Source: Staphylococcus sp. NRL 16/872 (GTDB lineage: Bacteria; Bacillota; Bacilli; Staphylococcales; Staphylococcaceae). From it: a stretch of DNA of 64,000 bases. Position 1 is the first letter of the stretch; each line of letters begins with the position of its first letter. Below are positions 26,126 through 34,653 of the stretch, one piece after another. The stretch lies in the NCBI RefSeq assembly GCF_022815905.2, contig NZ_CP119327.1, forward strand, positions 682,001 to 746,000, read 5' to 3'. The notes under the pieces were generated by a model, which had not been told where the DNA came from, did no database searches, and saw nothing but the letters and a program-made list of their open reading frames with translations. A program made the position numbers and the translations under genes.

Positions 26126-27271
26126 ATGTTAGATTCATTTTTAATAAATTCTGAAATTCAAAAAAAGTGGATTAAAAAGTTTGAAACCATTGAAGATACT
26201 TTTAAAGAAAGAGCGGCATATAATGATATCCATTCAAGTTTCCCATTTGAAAATATAGAATGGTTAGTCAATGAAGGATATAGTTTACTTACTTTACCAG
26301 TTGAATATGGAGGGGAAGGTGCCACAATTGAAGATATGGTTGTTCTACAAAGTTATTTAGGATCGCTTGATGGCGCTACTGCATTGTCTATAGGTTGGCA
26401 TTTAAGTGTAGTAGGTCAGTTATATGAACAACACATGTGGGATGAAGCCATGTTAAAACAGTTTGCTGACGATATCAGAAATGGGGCATTGGTAAATAGA
26501 GCCGTGAGTGAAGCAGATACAGGCAGTCCAACAAGAGGAGGACGTCCCGCAACGCACGCCACTAAAACTGAGAACGGCTATAAATTAAATGGAGTTAAGA
26601 CGTTTACTTCAATGAGTAAAGCACTTACATATTATATAGTTGCTGCATATGTAGATGACATCGAAGAAGTTGGCTTCTTTCTAGTTCCTCGTGAACTGAA
26701 AGGCGTAGAAATAGCTGACAATTGGAATATGGTGGGAATGCGAGCTACTGAAAGCCATGATTTAGTACTTAATGATGTGTATCTTCCTTTCGAGAATTTT
26801 GTTGAAGGAAAAAGAAAGCCACAACCTAACGGGTGGATTTTACACATTCCAAGTACCTATTTAGGAATAGCACAAGCGGCTAGAGATTACGCAATTGGCT
26901 TTGCTAAGCAGCATTCACCTAATAGTATCAAAGGTACTATTGCAGAACTACCGACCGTACAACAAAATGTCGGTAAAATGGAATCTTTATTACTTTCATC
27001 AAGACATTTTTTATGGAGTACTGCTAAAGGCTATCAAACTATCAATGAAAACCCGAATGTTTGGAATGAAACGTCAGCAAGTAAAATTTTAGTAATGAAT
27101 CAAGGATTAGAAGTGATTGATTTAGCGATGAGAATTGTAGGTGCGAAAAGTCTAGAAATGGATCGACCTCTACAACGTTATTATCGCGATATGCGTGCTG
27201 GTCTACATAATCCGCCTATGGAAGACGCTGCATATACCAATATAGCAAAATCAGTTTTAGGTTTATTTTAA
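26126..27271 (+). CDS. Acyl-CoA dehydrogenase family protein
   Basis: A 381-residue flavoenzyme. Domain order is the usual one: N-terminal helical domain (about 1-115), middle beta domain with VNRAVSEADTGSPTRGGRPA and GYKLNGVKTFTS (about 120-220), and a C-terminal four-helix domain ending in QRYYRDMRAGLHNPP. This placement of the Arg-Asp-x-Arg block is typical of the family. Substrate is unknown. The closest functional types also include dibenzothiophene monooxygenase-like members. It precedes fhuD2, as in S. aureus. The ribosome site GAGAGAAG is weak. Confidence 0.87.
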   Translation: MLDSFLINSEIQKKWIKKFETIEDTFKERAAYNDIHSSFPFENIEWLVNEGYSLLTLPVEYGGEGATIEDMVVLQSYLGSLDGATALSIGWHLSVVGQLYEQHMWDEAMLKQFADDIRNGALVNRAVSEADTGSPTRGGRPATHATKTENGYKLNGVKTFTSMSKALTYYIVAAYVDDIEEVGFFLVPRELKGVEIADNWNMVGMRATESHDLVLNDVYLPFENFVEGKRKPQPNGWILHIPSTYLGIAQAARDYAIGFAKQHSPNSIKGTIAELPTVQQNVGKMESLLLSSRHFLWSTAKGYQTINENPNVWNETSASKILVMNQGLEVIDLAMRIVGAKSLEMDRPLQRYYRDMRAGLHNPPMEDAAYTNIAKSVLGLF

Positions 27272-27362
27272 ATTTTAATAAAGTGTTACTTAAATAATTA
27301 GTTTAAATCAAATAATTAATGATTTAGCTAATTATTTTTTATTTAAATATTGAAAAAATTTA

Positions 27363-27417
27363 TTGTAAATTCGTTACAGCTCATGTATAATTTTAATGAA
27401 ATTGATAATCGTTTTCA
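27363..27417 (+). promoter_or_regulatory. fhuD2 promoter with Fur box
   Basis: TTGTAA (27363-27368), 17-base spacer, TATAAT (27386-27391). Immediately downstream TGATAATCGTTTTCA (27403-27417) matches the 7-1-7 Fur consensus TGATAATNATTATCA at 12 of 14 defined positions. Fur with iron would block transcription start, so the gene should be induced by iron starvation. Confidence 0.85.
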
Positions 27418-27429
27418 CTAGGAGGAAAT

Positions 27430-28353
27430 ATGAAAAAGTTAATTTTTCCATTAATCGCTTTAATGATCGTTTTAGCTGCATGTGGGAATGGCGGTTCAAA
27501 CGATTCAAGTAAATCAGGTTCAAAAGAAGAAACAAAATCATATAAGTTAGACAGTGGCAAAACAATAAAAATTCCTAAAGATCCAAAGCGTATCGCAGTC
27601 GTTGCTCCAACGTTTGCAGGTGGTTTACATAAATTAGGCGCTAATATCATTGCTGTAAGCAATCAAGTAGATCAAAGTCCGATTTTAAAAGATAAATTTA
27701 AAGATGTAACTAAAATTGGTGACCAAGACGTAGAAAAAGTTGCTAAACAAAAACCGGATTTAATTATCGTTTACTCAACTGATAAAAACATTAAAAAATA
27801 CGAAAAAATCGCACCAACAATTGTTGTAGATTATGGTAAACATAAATACTTAGAACAACAAGAAATGTTAGGTAAAATTGTTGGTAAAGAAGATGAAGTG
27901 AAAAAATGGGAAGAAAAATGGAAAGAACAAACTAAAAAAGATGGTGAAGACATCAAAGATGCCATTGGTAAAGATTCAACTGTTGCTATTTTAGATGAAT
28001 TTAATAAAAAATTATACACTTACGGTGACAACTGGGGCCGTGGTGGAGAAGTATTATATCAAGCATTTGGTTTAAAAATGCCAAAAGGGCAACAAGACTT
28101 AGTTAAAAAAGAAGGTTGGGCTGAAGTAAGCCAAGAAAAGATTGAAGATGTAGCAGGAGATTATATCGTTTCAACAGGTGAAGGCAAATCTAAACCAAGT
28201 TACGAAACTACAAATATTTGGAAAAACTTACCAGCTGTCAAAAATGATCATGTAGTTGAAGTAAAAGCTGAAACATATTGGTATAATGATCCATATACAT
28301 TAGACTTCATGAGAAAAGATTTAAAAGACAAATTAATCAAAGCAAGTAAATAA
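27430..28353 (+). CDS. fhuD2: Ferric hydroxamate siderophore-binding lipoprotein FhuD2
   Basis: A 307-residue ABC-transporter substrate-binding protein of the iron-siderophore class. Signal peptide with lipobox VLAAC puts the lipidated Cys at 18. A Ser/Lys-rich tether follows, then the two-lobed FhuD/BtuF fold. Visible family blocks are IKIPKDPKRIAVVAPTFAG, KPDLIIVY, and the C-terminal WYNDPYTLDFM. It presents ferrichrome- or desferrioxamine-type siderophores to an FhuBG permease encoded elsewhere with FhuC ATPase. The Fur box, the isolated position after an acyl-CoA dehydrogenase gene and the strong terminator match FhuD2 of S. aureus. Confidence 0.92.
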   Translation: MKKLIFPLIALMIVLAACGNGGSNDSSKSGSKEETKSYKLDSGKTIKIPKDPKRIAVVAPTFAGGLHKLGANIIAVSNQVDQSPILKDKFKDVTKIGDQDVEKVAKQKPDLIIVYSTDKNIKKYEKIAPTIVVDYGKHKYLEQQEMLGKIVGKEDEVKKWEEKWKEQTKKDGEDIKDAIGKDSTVAILDEFNKKLYTYGDNWGRGGEVLYQAFGLKMPKGQQDLVKKEGWAEVSQEKIEDVAGDYIVSTGEGKSKPSYETTNIWKNLPAVKNDHVVEVKAETYWYNDPYTLDFMRKDLKDKLIKASK

Positions 28354-28400
28354 AAATTTTTTAATAGCGACTATCAATTTAAGTAATACAGTTATGAAGA

Positions 28401-28440
28401 AAGCTATGATTACGTATAATGTAATCATAGCTTTTTATTT
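28401..28440 (+). terminator. Terminator after fhuD2
   Basis: AAGCTATGATTAC (28401-28413) pairs with GTAATCATAGCTT (28421-28433), then TTTATTTT. Confidence 0.9.
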
Positions 28441-28463
28441 TATACACTAAAGGAGATGTAATA

Positions 28464-29405
28464 ATGTCTAAGGTATATTTTAATCATGATGGAGGGGTAG
28501 ATGATTTAATCTCTCTCTTTTTATTATTACAAATGGAGAACATTGAACTTATTGGTGTGAGTACTATTGGCGCAGATTGCTACTTAGAGCCATCACTTAG
28601 TGCGTCTTGTAAGATTATTAATCGCTTCTCTAACGCTTCATTAAAAGTTGCGCCATCATATGAGCGTGGGGCTAATCCTTTTCCAAAAGAATGGCGAATG
28701 CATGCTTTCTTCATGGATGCCTTACCTATATTAAATGAACAGACTGCTAACACTCAATCTACTATGAGCCACTTAGAGGCGTATCAAGATATCATTGAAA
28801 CGTTAACGCACTCTGAAGAGAAGGTAACCTTACTATTCACTGGTCCGCTTACAGATTTAGCTAAAGCATTAAAAATTCAACCCGAAATTACTAACAATAT
28901 TGCAAAACTTGTTTGGATGGGCGGGACTTTTCTTGAAAAAGGAAATGTAGAAGAACCTGAACATGATGGCACAGCCGAATGGAATGCGTTTTGGGATCCA
29001 GAAGCGGTAAAAACTGTATTCGACAGCGACATTGAAATAGACATGGTTGCCTTAGAAAGTACAAATCAAGTACCACTGACACCAGCTGTACGACAAATGT
29101 GGGCAAACGAACGTTCATATATAGGTGTAGATTTTTTAGGGGTGAGTTACGCAGCGGTACCACCACTTACACATTTCGTGACCAATTCAACTTATTTCTT
29201 ATGGGATGTATTAACGACAGCTTACGTAGGTAAAGCGGATTTAGTTCACTCAATAAAAGTTAACGTGGATGTAGAAAGTCGAGGTCCGAGTCAAGGACGC
29301 ACATATCTTACAGAACAAGGACGCCCAATCCATGTAGTTACTGTAGTAAAACATGATGAATTCTTTAAATATATTACTGATTTAGCGAAAAGAATAGAAA
29401 CGTAA
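28464..29405 (+). CDS. Inosine-uridine preferring nucleoside hydrolase family protein
   Basis: A 313-residue enzyme of the IunH/nucleoside hydrolase fold. The calcium-binding N-terminal Asp cluster reads FNHDGGVDDLIS (6-17), a variant of the usual DxDPGxDD in which a Gly replaces Pro and His replaces the first Asp. The middle block VTLLFTGPLTDLAKAL and VWMGGTFLEKGNVEEPEHD, and EWNAFWDPEA, are typical. It would split ribonucleosides into base and ribose. The altered first Asp could change substrate or activity. AAGGAGA precedes the ATG. Confidence 0.87.
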   Translation: MSKVYFNHDGGVDDLISLFLLLQMENIELIGVSTIGADCYLEPSLSASCKIINRFSNASLKVAPSYERGANPFPKEWRMHAFFMDALPILNEQTANTQSTMSHLEAYQDIIETLTHSEEKVTLLFTGPLTDLAKALKIQPEITNNIAKLVWMGGTFLEKGNVEEPEHDGTAEWNAFWDPEAVKTVFDSDIEIDMVALESTNQVPLTPAVRQMWANERSYIGVDFLGVSYAAVPPLTHFVTNSTYFLWDVLTTAYVGKADLVHSIKVNVDVESRGPSQGRTYLTEQGRPIHVVTVVKHDEFFKYITDLAKRIET

Positions 29406-29409
29406 ACAT

Positions 29410-29453
29410 AATGTAAACTTTTTATACAAATAAGTTTACATTAGTGGTATAAT
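29410..29453 (+). promoter_or_regulatory. BirA operator and promoter of bioY
   Basis: AATGTAAAC (29410-29418), 15 bases, GTTTACATT (29434-29442) is a perfect 9-bp inverted repeat of the staphylococcal BirA (biotin repressor) type. It overlaps the -35 region of a promoter with TATAAT at 29448-29453. It predicts repression by biotinyl-AMP-loaded BirA and so links BioY to biotin supply. Confidence 0.88.
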
Positions 29454-29478
29454 CATCTTCGTAAAAGGAGGATGTATA

Positions 29479-30027
29479 ATGAATACAAAGAATTTAGTAT
29501 ATACAGCATTAATGACAGCAATTATATGTGTATTAGGATTAGTTCCTGGTTTCCCGCTTCCATTTATGCCTGTACCTATTGTTTTACAAAATATTGGGAT
29601 ATTTTTAGCAGGGATTATTTTAGGTAAAAAATATGGTGCCTTAAGTGTCATTGTATTTTTATTACTAGCAGCTGCCGGTTTACCAGTCTTATCTGGAGGT
29701 CGTGGTGGTATTGGCGTATTTGCAGGACCATCAGCAGGTTTCTTATTCTTATATCCTGTAGTAGCATACCTAATCGGATTCGTAAGAGATCGCTATATTC
29801 ACAAAATTAATTTTATTGTGTTGTTCATTCCAACAGTTGTATGTGGCATTTTACTTTTAGATATTGTAGGCACAATGGTCATGGGCTTCATTATTGACAT
29901 GCCAGTTAGTAAAGCAATTGTATTTTCACTAACATATATTCCGGGCGATTTAATTAAAGCTATCATAGCTTGCTTAATCGGTACAACAATGCTAAATCAT
30001 TCTCGCTTTAAAAATTTGATACAATAA
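29479..30027 (+). CDS. bioY: Biotin transporter BioY (ECF S component)
   Basis: A 182-residue membrane protein with about six helices. The BioY signature region is GRGGIGVFAGPSAGFLFLYP (75-94 approximately), with the Asp residues of the later DIVGTMVMGF and YIPGDLIKAIIACLIG blocks. It binds biotin with high affinity; uptake by shared EcfAA'T modules encoded elsewhere is inferred. A BirA operator controls it. AAAGGAGGA precedes the ATG. Confidence 0.94.
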   Translation: MNTKNLVYTALMTAIICVLGLVPGFPLPFMPVPIVLQNIGIFLAGIILGKKYGALSVIVFLLLAAAGLPVLSGGRGGIGVFAGPSAGFLFLYPVVAYLIGFVRDRYIHKINFIVLFIPTVVCGILLLDIVGTMVMGFIIDMPVSKAIVFSLTYIPGDLIKAIIACLIGTTMLNHSRFKNLIQ

Positions 30028-30065
30028 ACGTATTAAATTGTTTATATACATAGGGGATGAACGAT

Positions 30066-30830
30066 ATGAGTGCAATATCTATGAAAAACATTGCTCAAGA
30101 AGGTCAACGTTATTTAGAAGATGAACAAAAAATCATCTATTTAACACCTTCACAACCTTTGAAATATGATACGAATAAGTGGGTTTATAAAACACTTCCC
30201 ACTTTAGAACAATGGCATCAAGATATAGCACAGCAATTTAAATTACATAAGCAACAATCATCTAACCACTTAGCATTTACTTTTCCAGAGAATGAATCGC
30301 TTAATCAAACATGGCTTTCAGAAATTAAAAATGAAGGCTTTCAATTAGGCATATTAGAACTATATATAATAGAAGGAACAGAGTTAGTTCGATTTAAACG
30401 ACGCCCTGATATAACAATAGGTCGAGTGGATGCTAATAATATAGAAGATTATTTAGCTATCTATCGTTCATTTGCTTTGCCTTACGGAGAAGACTTCGCA
30501 AATGAAAGTGTTAACACTACAAGAGAAACCATATTAAATAAGGAAGATACGGTTTCAAGATGTGTGGCATATTTAGAGGGAAAAGCAGTAGGAACTGTAG
30601 ATGTTATTGAAACAGATAAAACGGTAGAAATTGATAGTTTTGGTGTATTAGAAGGTTACCAACGCCAAGGTATTGGTACAACAATACAGTCTTATATTGG
30701 CGAAACAGCAGGGAAACGTCCTGTTATACTTGTAGCAGATGGAGAAGATACTGCGAAAGATATGTATATCAAACAAGGCTATACCTATCAAAGTTTCATT
30801 TATCACATCGTTAAAGAAAATGTAGAATAG
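30066..30830 (+). CDS. GNAT family N-acetyltransferase
   Basis: About 254 residues. The acetyl-CoA-binding GNAT motif A lies late, at about 190-215: VEIDSFGVLEGYQRQGIGTT, with Gln-Arg-Gln-Gly-Ile-Gly as the pyrophosphate loop. An N-terminal extension of about 110 residues has no clear match, so it may be a second, degenerate GNAT lobe. ATG 30066 is preferred because AGGGG sits nine bases upstream; the alternative ATG 30057 touches that run. It follows bioY by 38 bases and might be cotranscribed. Substrate is unknown. Confidence 0.82.
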   Translation: MSAISMKNIAQEGQRYLEDEQKIIYLTPSQPLKYDTNKWVYKTLPTLEQWHQDIAQQFKLHKQQSSNHLAFTFPENESLNQTWLSEIKNEGFQLGILELYIIEGTELVRFKRRPDITIGRVDANNIEDYLAIYRSFALPYGEDFANESVNTTRETILNKEDTVSRCVAYLEGKAVGTVDVIETDKTVEIDSFGVLEGYQRQGIGTTIQSYIGETAGKRPVILVADGEDTAKDMYIKQGYTYQSFIYHIVKENVE

Positions 30831-30844
30831 AAATTAAAAGAAGC

Positions 30845-30874
30845 GGCGTCATCAAATATTTAGTTTGATGGCGC
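30845..30874. terminator. Bidirectional terminator between the acetyltransferase and fdhD
   Basis: GGCGTCATCAAA (30845-30856) pairs with TTTGATGGCGCC (30863-30874) with one A-C mismatch, extended by AGAAG/CTTCT. It overlaps the last codons of fdhD. T-rich sequence lies on both sides. Confidence 0.75.
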
Positions 30875-31660
30875 CTCTTCTATTCTTTCAGGATGACTAT
30901 ATACGTTAAAATTGCCATCTCTTATAAAACCAATTGCTGTAATATTAAGATCATTAGCGAGTGTAATTGCTAATGTCGTAGGGGCCGATTTAGATAAAAT
31001 AACACCTACACCAATTTTTGCTGCCTTAAGTAATATTTCAGATGAGATACGACCACTAAAGATAAGTACTTTATTTCTAACAGGAATATGACGTTGCAAA
31101 CAAAACCCATAAAGTTTGTCTAACGCATTATGACGACCAATGTCTTGTCTATGCTCAAAGAATTCATTTCCATCACTGATAGCGGCATTGTGTAACCCAC
31201 CTGTCTTCTTAAATAAGGTGCTGGCACTTTGTAACGCGGTCATCATATTCAACACTTGCTTAGGAGTCAAAGTGATTTTAGACATAGATGTTTTAGCAAC
31301 GGCTGCATCATTATGGAAGTAAAATTCACGACTTTTCCCACAGCAAGAAGCAATCATACGTTTAGTAGAGTATTCAAATCGATCGCCCAAATCTTTCGTC
31401 AATTCTACATGCGCGAATCCTTTACTATCATCAATCTGTAATGATTTTATTTCTTCTTTTTTGAAAATGGCGCCCTCAGAAGCTAAGAAACCGACGACTA
31501 ATTCTTCCATATGAGTAGGACTACAAATGACAGTCGCAAATTCAGAACCGTTAACCATAATAGTTAAGGGAAATTCAGTCACATAACTGTCTGTTGTTTC
31601 AAATAATTTGCCATCTTCATAGCGCATGATGGATTGTCCTTTTAAAACATCTTCATCCAT
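30860..31660 (-). CDS. fdhD: Formate dehydrogenase sulfurtransferase FdhD
   Basis: A 266-residue cytoplasmic protein required for formate dehydrogenase activity. It takes sulfur from a cysteine desulfurase and passes it to the molybdenum cofactor. Family blocks: SPTHMEELVVGFLASEGAI (48-66), the sulfur-transfer cysteines at 106-107 in IASCCGKS, GLHNAAISD, and EHRQDIGRHNALDKLYG. Here the usual Cys-x2-Cys is a Cys-Cys pair. ATG 31660 has AAAGGAGA upstream. It is divergent from modABC and serves fdhA at 7.5 kb. Confidence 0.93.
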   Translation of the reverse strand: MDEDVLKGQSIMRYEDGKLFETTDSYVTEFPLTIMVNGSEFATVICSPTHMEELVVGFLASEGAIFKKEEIKSLQIDDSKGFAHVELTKDLGDRFEYSTKRMIASCCGKSREFYFHNDAAVAKTSMSKITLTPKQVLNMMTALQSASTLFKKTGGLHNAAISDGNEFFEHRQDIGRHNALDKLYGFCLQRHIPVRNKVLIFSGRISSEILLKAAKIGVGVILSKSAPTTLAITLANDLNITAIGFIRDGNFNVYSHPERIEEAPSN

Positions 31661-31895
31661 TAATCTATCTCCTTTTTTAAATACTCATTATTATATTATA
31701 GCTTAAATAAAAATAATGAAATAAATTTGTTCTTTAAGATTATTAATAAACAAGTTGAAGAAAATGAATATAAAATAATGTAATATCACAGTAATGTGAC
31801 ACAATTTAATTTAATATGAAAAAATTTATTTTATCATCTTCTAAACAAGTGAAAAAAGTGTATAATTGATTATATAACAAGGAGGTATTTTAATA
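31661..31895. promoter_or_regulatory. Divergent fdhD-modA promoter region
   Basis: The 235-base gap must hold both promoters. A TATAAT at about 31860-31865 lies 30 bases before modA. No ModE-type or riboswitch element could be recognised by eye. Confidence 0.4.
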
Positions 31896-32690
31896 ATGAA
31901 TATTAAACATTTCTTGGCTGTCATTGCAACATTAGCTATTATTTTAGCGGGTTGTTCAAATTCAGGAAGTAGTGATGATAACAAAAAATCATCAGACTCA
32001 AGTAATAAAGATAGCGATAAAAAACAAGAACTTCGAATTTCAGCAGCAGCTAGTTTAGGTGATGTAAGTAAAGAACTAGAAAAAGAATTTAAAAAAGAGC
32101 ATAAAAATGTAGATGTTACTTTTAACTATGGTGGTTCAGGTGCATTAAGACAACAAATTGAAAAAGGCGCACCAGCGGATGTATTTATGTCTGCCAATAC
32201 GAAAGACGTAGATGCATTGAAGAACAAAGACAAGGCTCACGATACATACAAATATGCACATAACAAACTTGTATTAGTTGGTGATAAAAACAGTGATGAT
32301 TCATCAGTAAAAGATTTAAAAGGTAATGAAAAATTAGCAATTGGTGAAGTTAAAACTGTACCAGCTGGTAAATATGCAAAACAATATCTTGACGATCAAG
32401 GTTTATACAACAGCGTGAAAGATAAATTAGTTTTTGCAAAAGACGTTAAACAAGTATTAAATTACGTAGAAAAAGGCAATGCTCAAATGGGCTTTGTTTA
32501 CAAAACAGATTTATTCACTGACAACAAAAAAACTGATAAAGTAAACGAAATTAAAGAAGTAGACTTGAAAAAACCAATCACTTATGAAGCTGGTGCAACT
32601 TCTGATAAAAAACTTGCTAAAGAGTGGATGGATTTCTTAAAATCTGATAAAGCTAAAGACATCTTAAAAGATTATCACTTTGAAGTTTAA
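31896..32690 (+). CDS. modA: Molybdate-binding lipoprotein ModA
   Basis: A 264-residue periplasmic-type binding protein anchored by lipidation at Cys20 (lipobox ILAGC). A Ser/Lys/Asp-rich tether follows, then the ModA domain: ISAAASLGDVSKEL (47-60 approximately), FNYGGSGALRQQIEKGAPAD with the anion-contact Ser and Gly residues, and YVEKGNAQMGFVYKTD. It captures molybdate (or tungstate) for ModB and ModC, whose genes follow by 11 bases. AAGGAGG precedes the ATG. Confidence 0.95.
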   Translation: MNIKHFLAVIATLAIILAGCSNSGSSDDNKKSSDSSNKDSDKKQELRISAAASLGDVSKELEKEFKKEHKNVDVTFNYGGSGALRQQIEKGAPADVFMSANTKDVDALKNKDKAHDTYKYAHNKLVLVGDKNSDDSSVKDLKGNEKLAIGEVKTVPAGKYAKQYLDDQGLYNSVKDKLVFAKDVKQVLNYVEKGNAQMGFVYKTDLFTDNKKTDKVNEIKEVDLKKPITYEAGATSDKKLAKEWMDFLKSDKAKDILKDYHFEV

Positions 32691-32701
32691 GGAGGTTTAA
32701 T

Positions 32702-33373
32702 ATGCCTGATATAACACCTTTTTGGATCTCTATCAAAGTAGCCGTTATAAGTACAATAATAGTATCAATATTAGGCATTTTTGTATCACGTCTACTTTAT
32801 AAAGGGAAAGGGCATTTAACTAAACTCCTTGAAAGCTTTATATTATTACCTATTGTTTTACCTCCAACGGTACTAGGGTTTATTTTGTTAATTATATTTT
32901 CTCCTAGAAGTGTGGTAGGAAGCTTTTTTACAAATGTACTACATCTTCCAGTAGTATTTACAATGACAGGTGCAGTAATTGCATCTGTCATTGTTAGTTT
33001 TCCGTTGATGTATCAACATACGATTCAAGGGTTTAGAGGAATCAATCCTAAAATGCTTAATACTGCTCGTACAATGGGCGCAAGTGAGAACAAAATATTT
33101 TATCGTCTAATATTACCTTTGTCTAAACGTTCAATTATGGCAGGTATAATGATGAGCTTCGCACGTGCGATAGGTGAATTTGGAGCTACGCTTATGATAG
33201 CAGGGTATATCCCTAATAAAACGAATACCCTGCCATTAGAAATTTATTTCCTAGTTGATCAGGGAAGAGAAAATCAGGCATGGTTATGGGTACTTGTGCT
33301 AGTCGCATTTTCAATAACAGTAATAGGGGTATTGAATTTCGCGAATCGAGATAAGTCACAGGAGGTGGAGTAG
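32702..33373 (+). CDS. modB: Molybdate ABC transporter permease ModB
   Basis: A 223-residue inner-membrane permease with about five to six helices. The EAA loop that contacts the ATPase is seen as TARTMGASENKIFYRLILPL (about 121-140). PPTVLGFILL and RAIGEFGATLMIAGYIP are ModB/CysT family blocks. The stop codon directly abuts the modC ATG, so the two are translationally coupled. Confidence 0.95.
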   Translation: MPDITPFWISIKVAVISTIIVSILGIFVSRLLYKGKGHLTKLLESFILLPIVLPPTVLGFILLIIFSPRSVVGSFFTNVLHLPVVFTMTGAVIASVIVSFPLMYQHTIQGFRGINPKMLNTARTMGASENKIFYRLILPLSKRSIMAGIMMSFARAIGEFGATLMIAGYIPNKTNTLPLEIYFLVDQGRENQAWLWVLVLVAFSITVIGVLNFANRDKSQEVE

Positions 33374-33979
33374 ATGTTACGTCTTAAATTGCAGTATCAA
33401 TTAAAAAAGACATTTATTGATATTGATATAAATGACACTGCTCCTAAGATTTATGCCATAAGAGGGCCTTCAGGAATTGGTAAAACAACTGTATTAAATA
33501 TGATAGCAGGTTTACGTAAGCCAGATTATGCGTATATTAAAATTAATGATCGGCTTATAATGGATACAGATAAAAAGGTAAATGTTAAAATACAGGATCG
33601 ACGCATTGGTTATCTCTTCCAAGATTATCAATTGTTTCCTAATATGACTGTAAAGAAAAATATTACCTTTATGGCAAAATCTTCTGTTCATATAGATTCA
33701 TTAGTTGAAACGTTAAATATAAAGCATCTTATGAATCAATATCCAGTAACACTTTCTGGAGGTGAATCTCAGCGTGTGGCACTTGCACGCACGCTAAGTG
33801 CTAAACCAGATTTAATCTTGTTAGATGAGCCATTCTCAAGTTTAGATGAAAATACTAGAGATGAAGGTATTAAATTGATAAAACGCATTTTTAAAGATTG
33901 GAAGATACCTATTATCTTTGTAACCCACTCTAACTATGAAGCAGAAGTACTAGCAGATAAAATCATCAAAATTGGATAA
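33374..33979 (+). CDS. modC: Molybdate ABC transporter ATP-binding protein ModC (short form)
   Basis: A 201-residue ABC ATPase. Walker A is GPSGIGKTT (31-39), the signature LSGGESQRVALARTL lies near 127, Walker B is LILLDEPFSSLDE, and the switch His is in FVTHSNYEAE. It ends after the nucleotide-binding domain, so it lacks the C-terminal TOBE/Mop regulatory domain of E. coli ModC (about 350 residues). Feedback by bound molybdate is therefore unlikely. It completes modABC. Confidence 0.93.
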   Translation: MLRLKLQYQLKKTFIDIDINDTAPKIYAIRGPSGIGKTTVLNMIAGLRKPDYAYIKINDRLIMDTDKKVNVKIQDRRIGYLFQDYQLFPNMTVKKNITFMAKSSVHIDSLVETLNIKHLMNQYPVTLSGGESQRVALARTLSAKPDLILLDEPFSSLDENTRDEGIKLIKRIFKDWKIPIIFVTHSNYEAEVLADKIIKIG

Positions 33980-34053
33980 TTAATGACATCATACGACAAC
34001 TAATTGATTTAAAATTATTATTGGATATAAGCGTTCATACATTTACATTGAAT

Positions 34054-34567
34054 AGTAGTTCTAAAATGGATAGTGGAACGTATTTGAGTGCGGGGCCCCA
34101 GCACAAAGACTTTCGCATAGAAAGTCTACAAATAAAGCAAGCTGGGGGAGGAACGTAAGTGTTCTAACACTTGCGTAAGTAGTTCTAAGATAGATTACGA
34201 AGTGTAGTTGTGGAGACTCCTATGCTAATTATTAATGAACCTAAGTGCTATAGCACTTAGGTAAGTAGTTCTAAAATGGATAATGAAACGTAGTTGAGCG
34301 ACGCCTGAGGGAGCAGGATGAGTGTCGAGACCAAGGCTCGACCCAGCCCCCCTAGGCAAGCGTCTCAACTTAAGTGTAATGTCAATCCATTTAAGAACTG
34401 CTTTACAAGACTACAGGCTTGAGACTTTCCCACAGGAACGCGACACAACTCAAACAAGTAAATATCTATCTAAGAACTACTTTACAAGACCAAGGCTCGA
34501 GCCCAGCCCCCTAGGCAAGCGTCTCAACTTAAGTGGAATAAAAATCCATTTAAGAACAACTTTATCA
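34054..34567. repeat. Mosaic of intergenic repeats: three forward and three inverted units
   Basis: Forward units start with AGTAGTTCTAAAATGGATA-like sequence at 34054, 34178 and 34264. Three tandem units of about 80 bases begin at 34332, 34412 and 34491 (CAAGGCTCG..., ending ATTTAAGAACNRCTTTACAAGA) and contain the reverse complement of the same core. Embedded palindromes lie at 34097-34147 (CCCCAGC/GCTGGGG around GACTTTC-N5-GAAAGTC), 34154-34175 and 34240-34261. The only open frame here (34322-34576) is two copies of the repeat read in frame and is not credible as a gene. Confidence 0.8.
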
Positions 34568-34575
34568 ATAGTCTG

Positions 34576-34604
34576 AGAGCACCTTTTTGAAAAAAAGGTG
34601 CTCT
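34576..34604. terminator. Strong hairpin terminator closing the repeat region
   Basis: AGAGCACCTTTTT (34576-34588) pairs perfectly with AAAAAGGTGCTCT (34592-34604), loop GAA. It lies just before moeB and isolates that gene from modABC and the repeats. Confidence 0.8.
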
Positions 34605-34653
34605 ATTAGTTATAATAATATTAATTGACTTTAAAATTAGAGAGGATAAATCA

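Noticed and set aside
27163-27271. Frameshift near the end of the acyl-CoA dehydrogenase
   Set aside because: The C-terminal family block is intact and length (381) is normal.
34054-34567. Possible CRISPR array
   Set aside because: Units are about 80 bases, diverged, in both orientations, with no constant spacer length and no cas genes nearby.
34322-34576. Open frame of 84 codons
   Set aside because: It is the intergenic repeat read twice in frame (RPRL-x-P-x-PLGKRLNLS appears twice), with no ribosome site.
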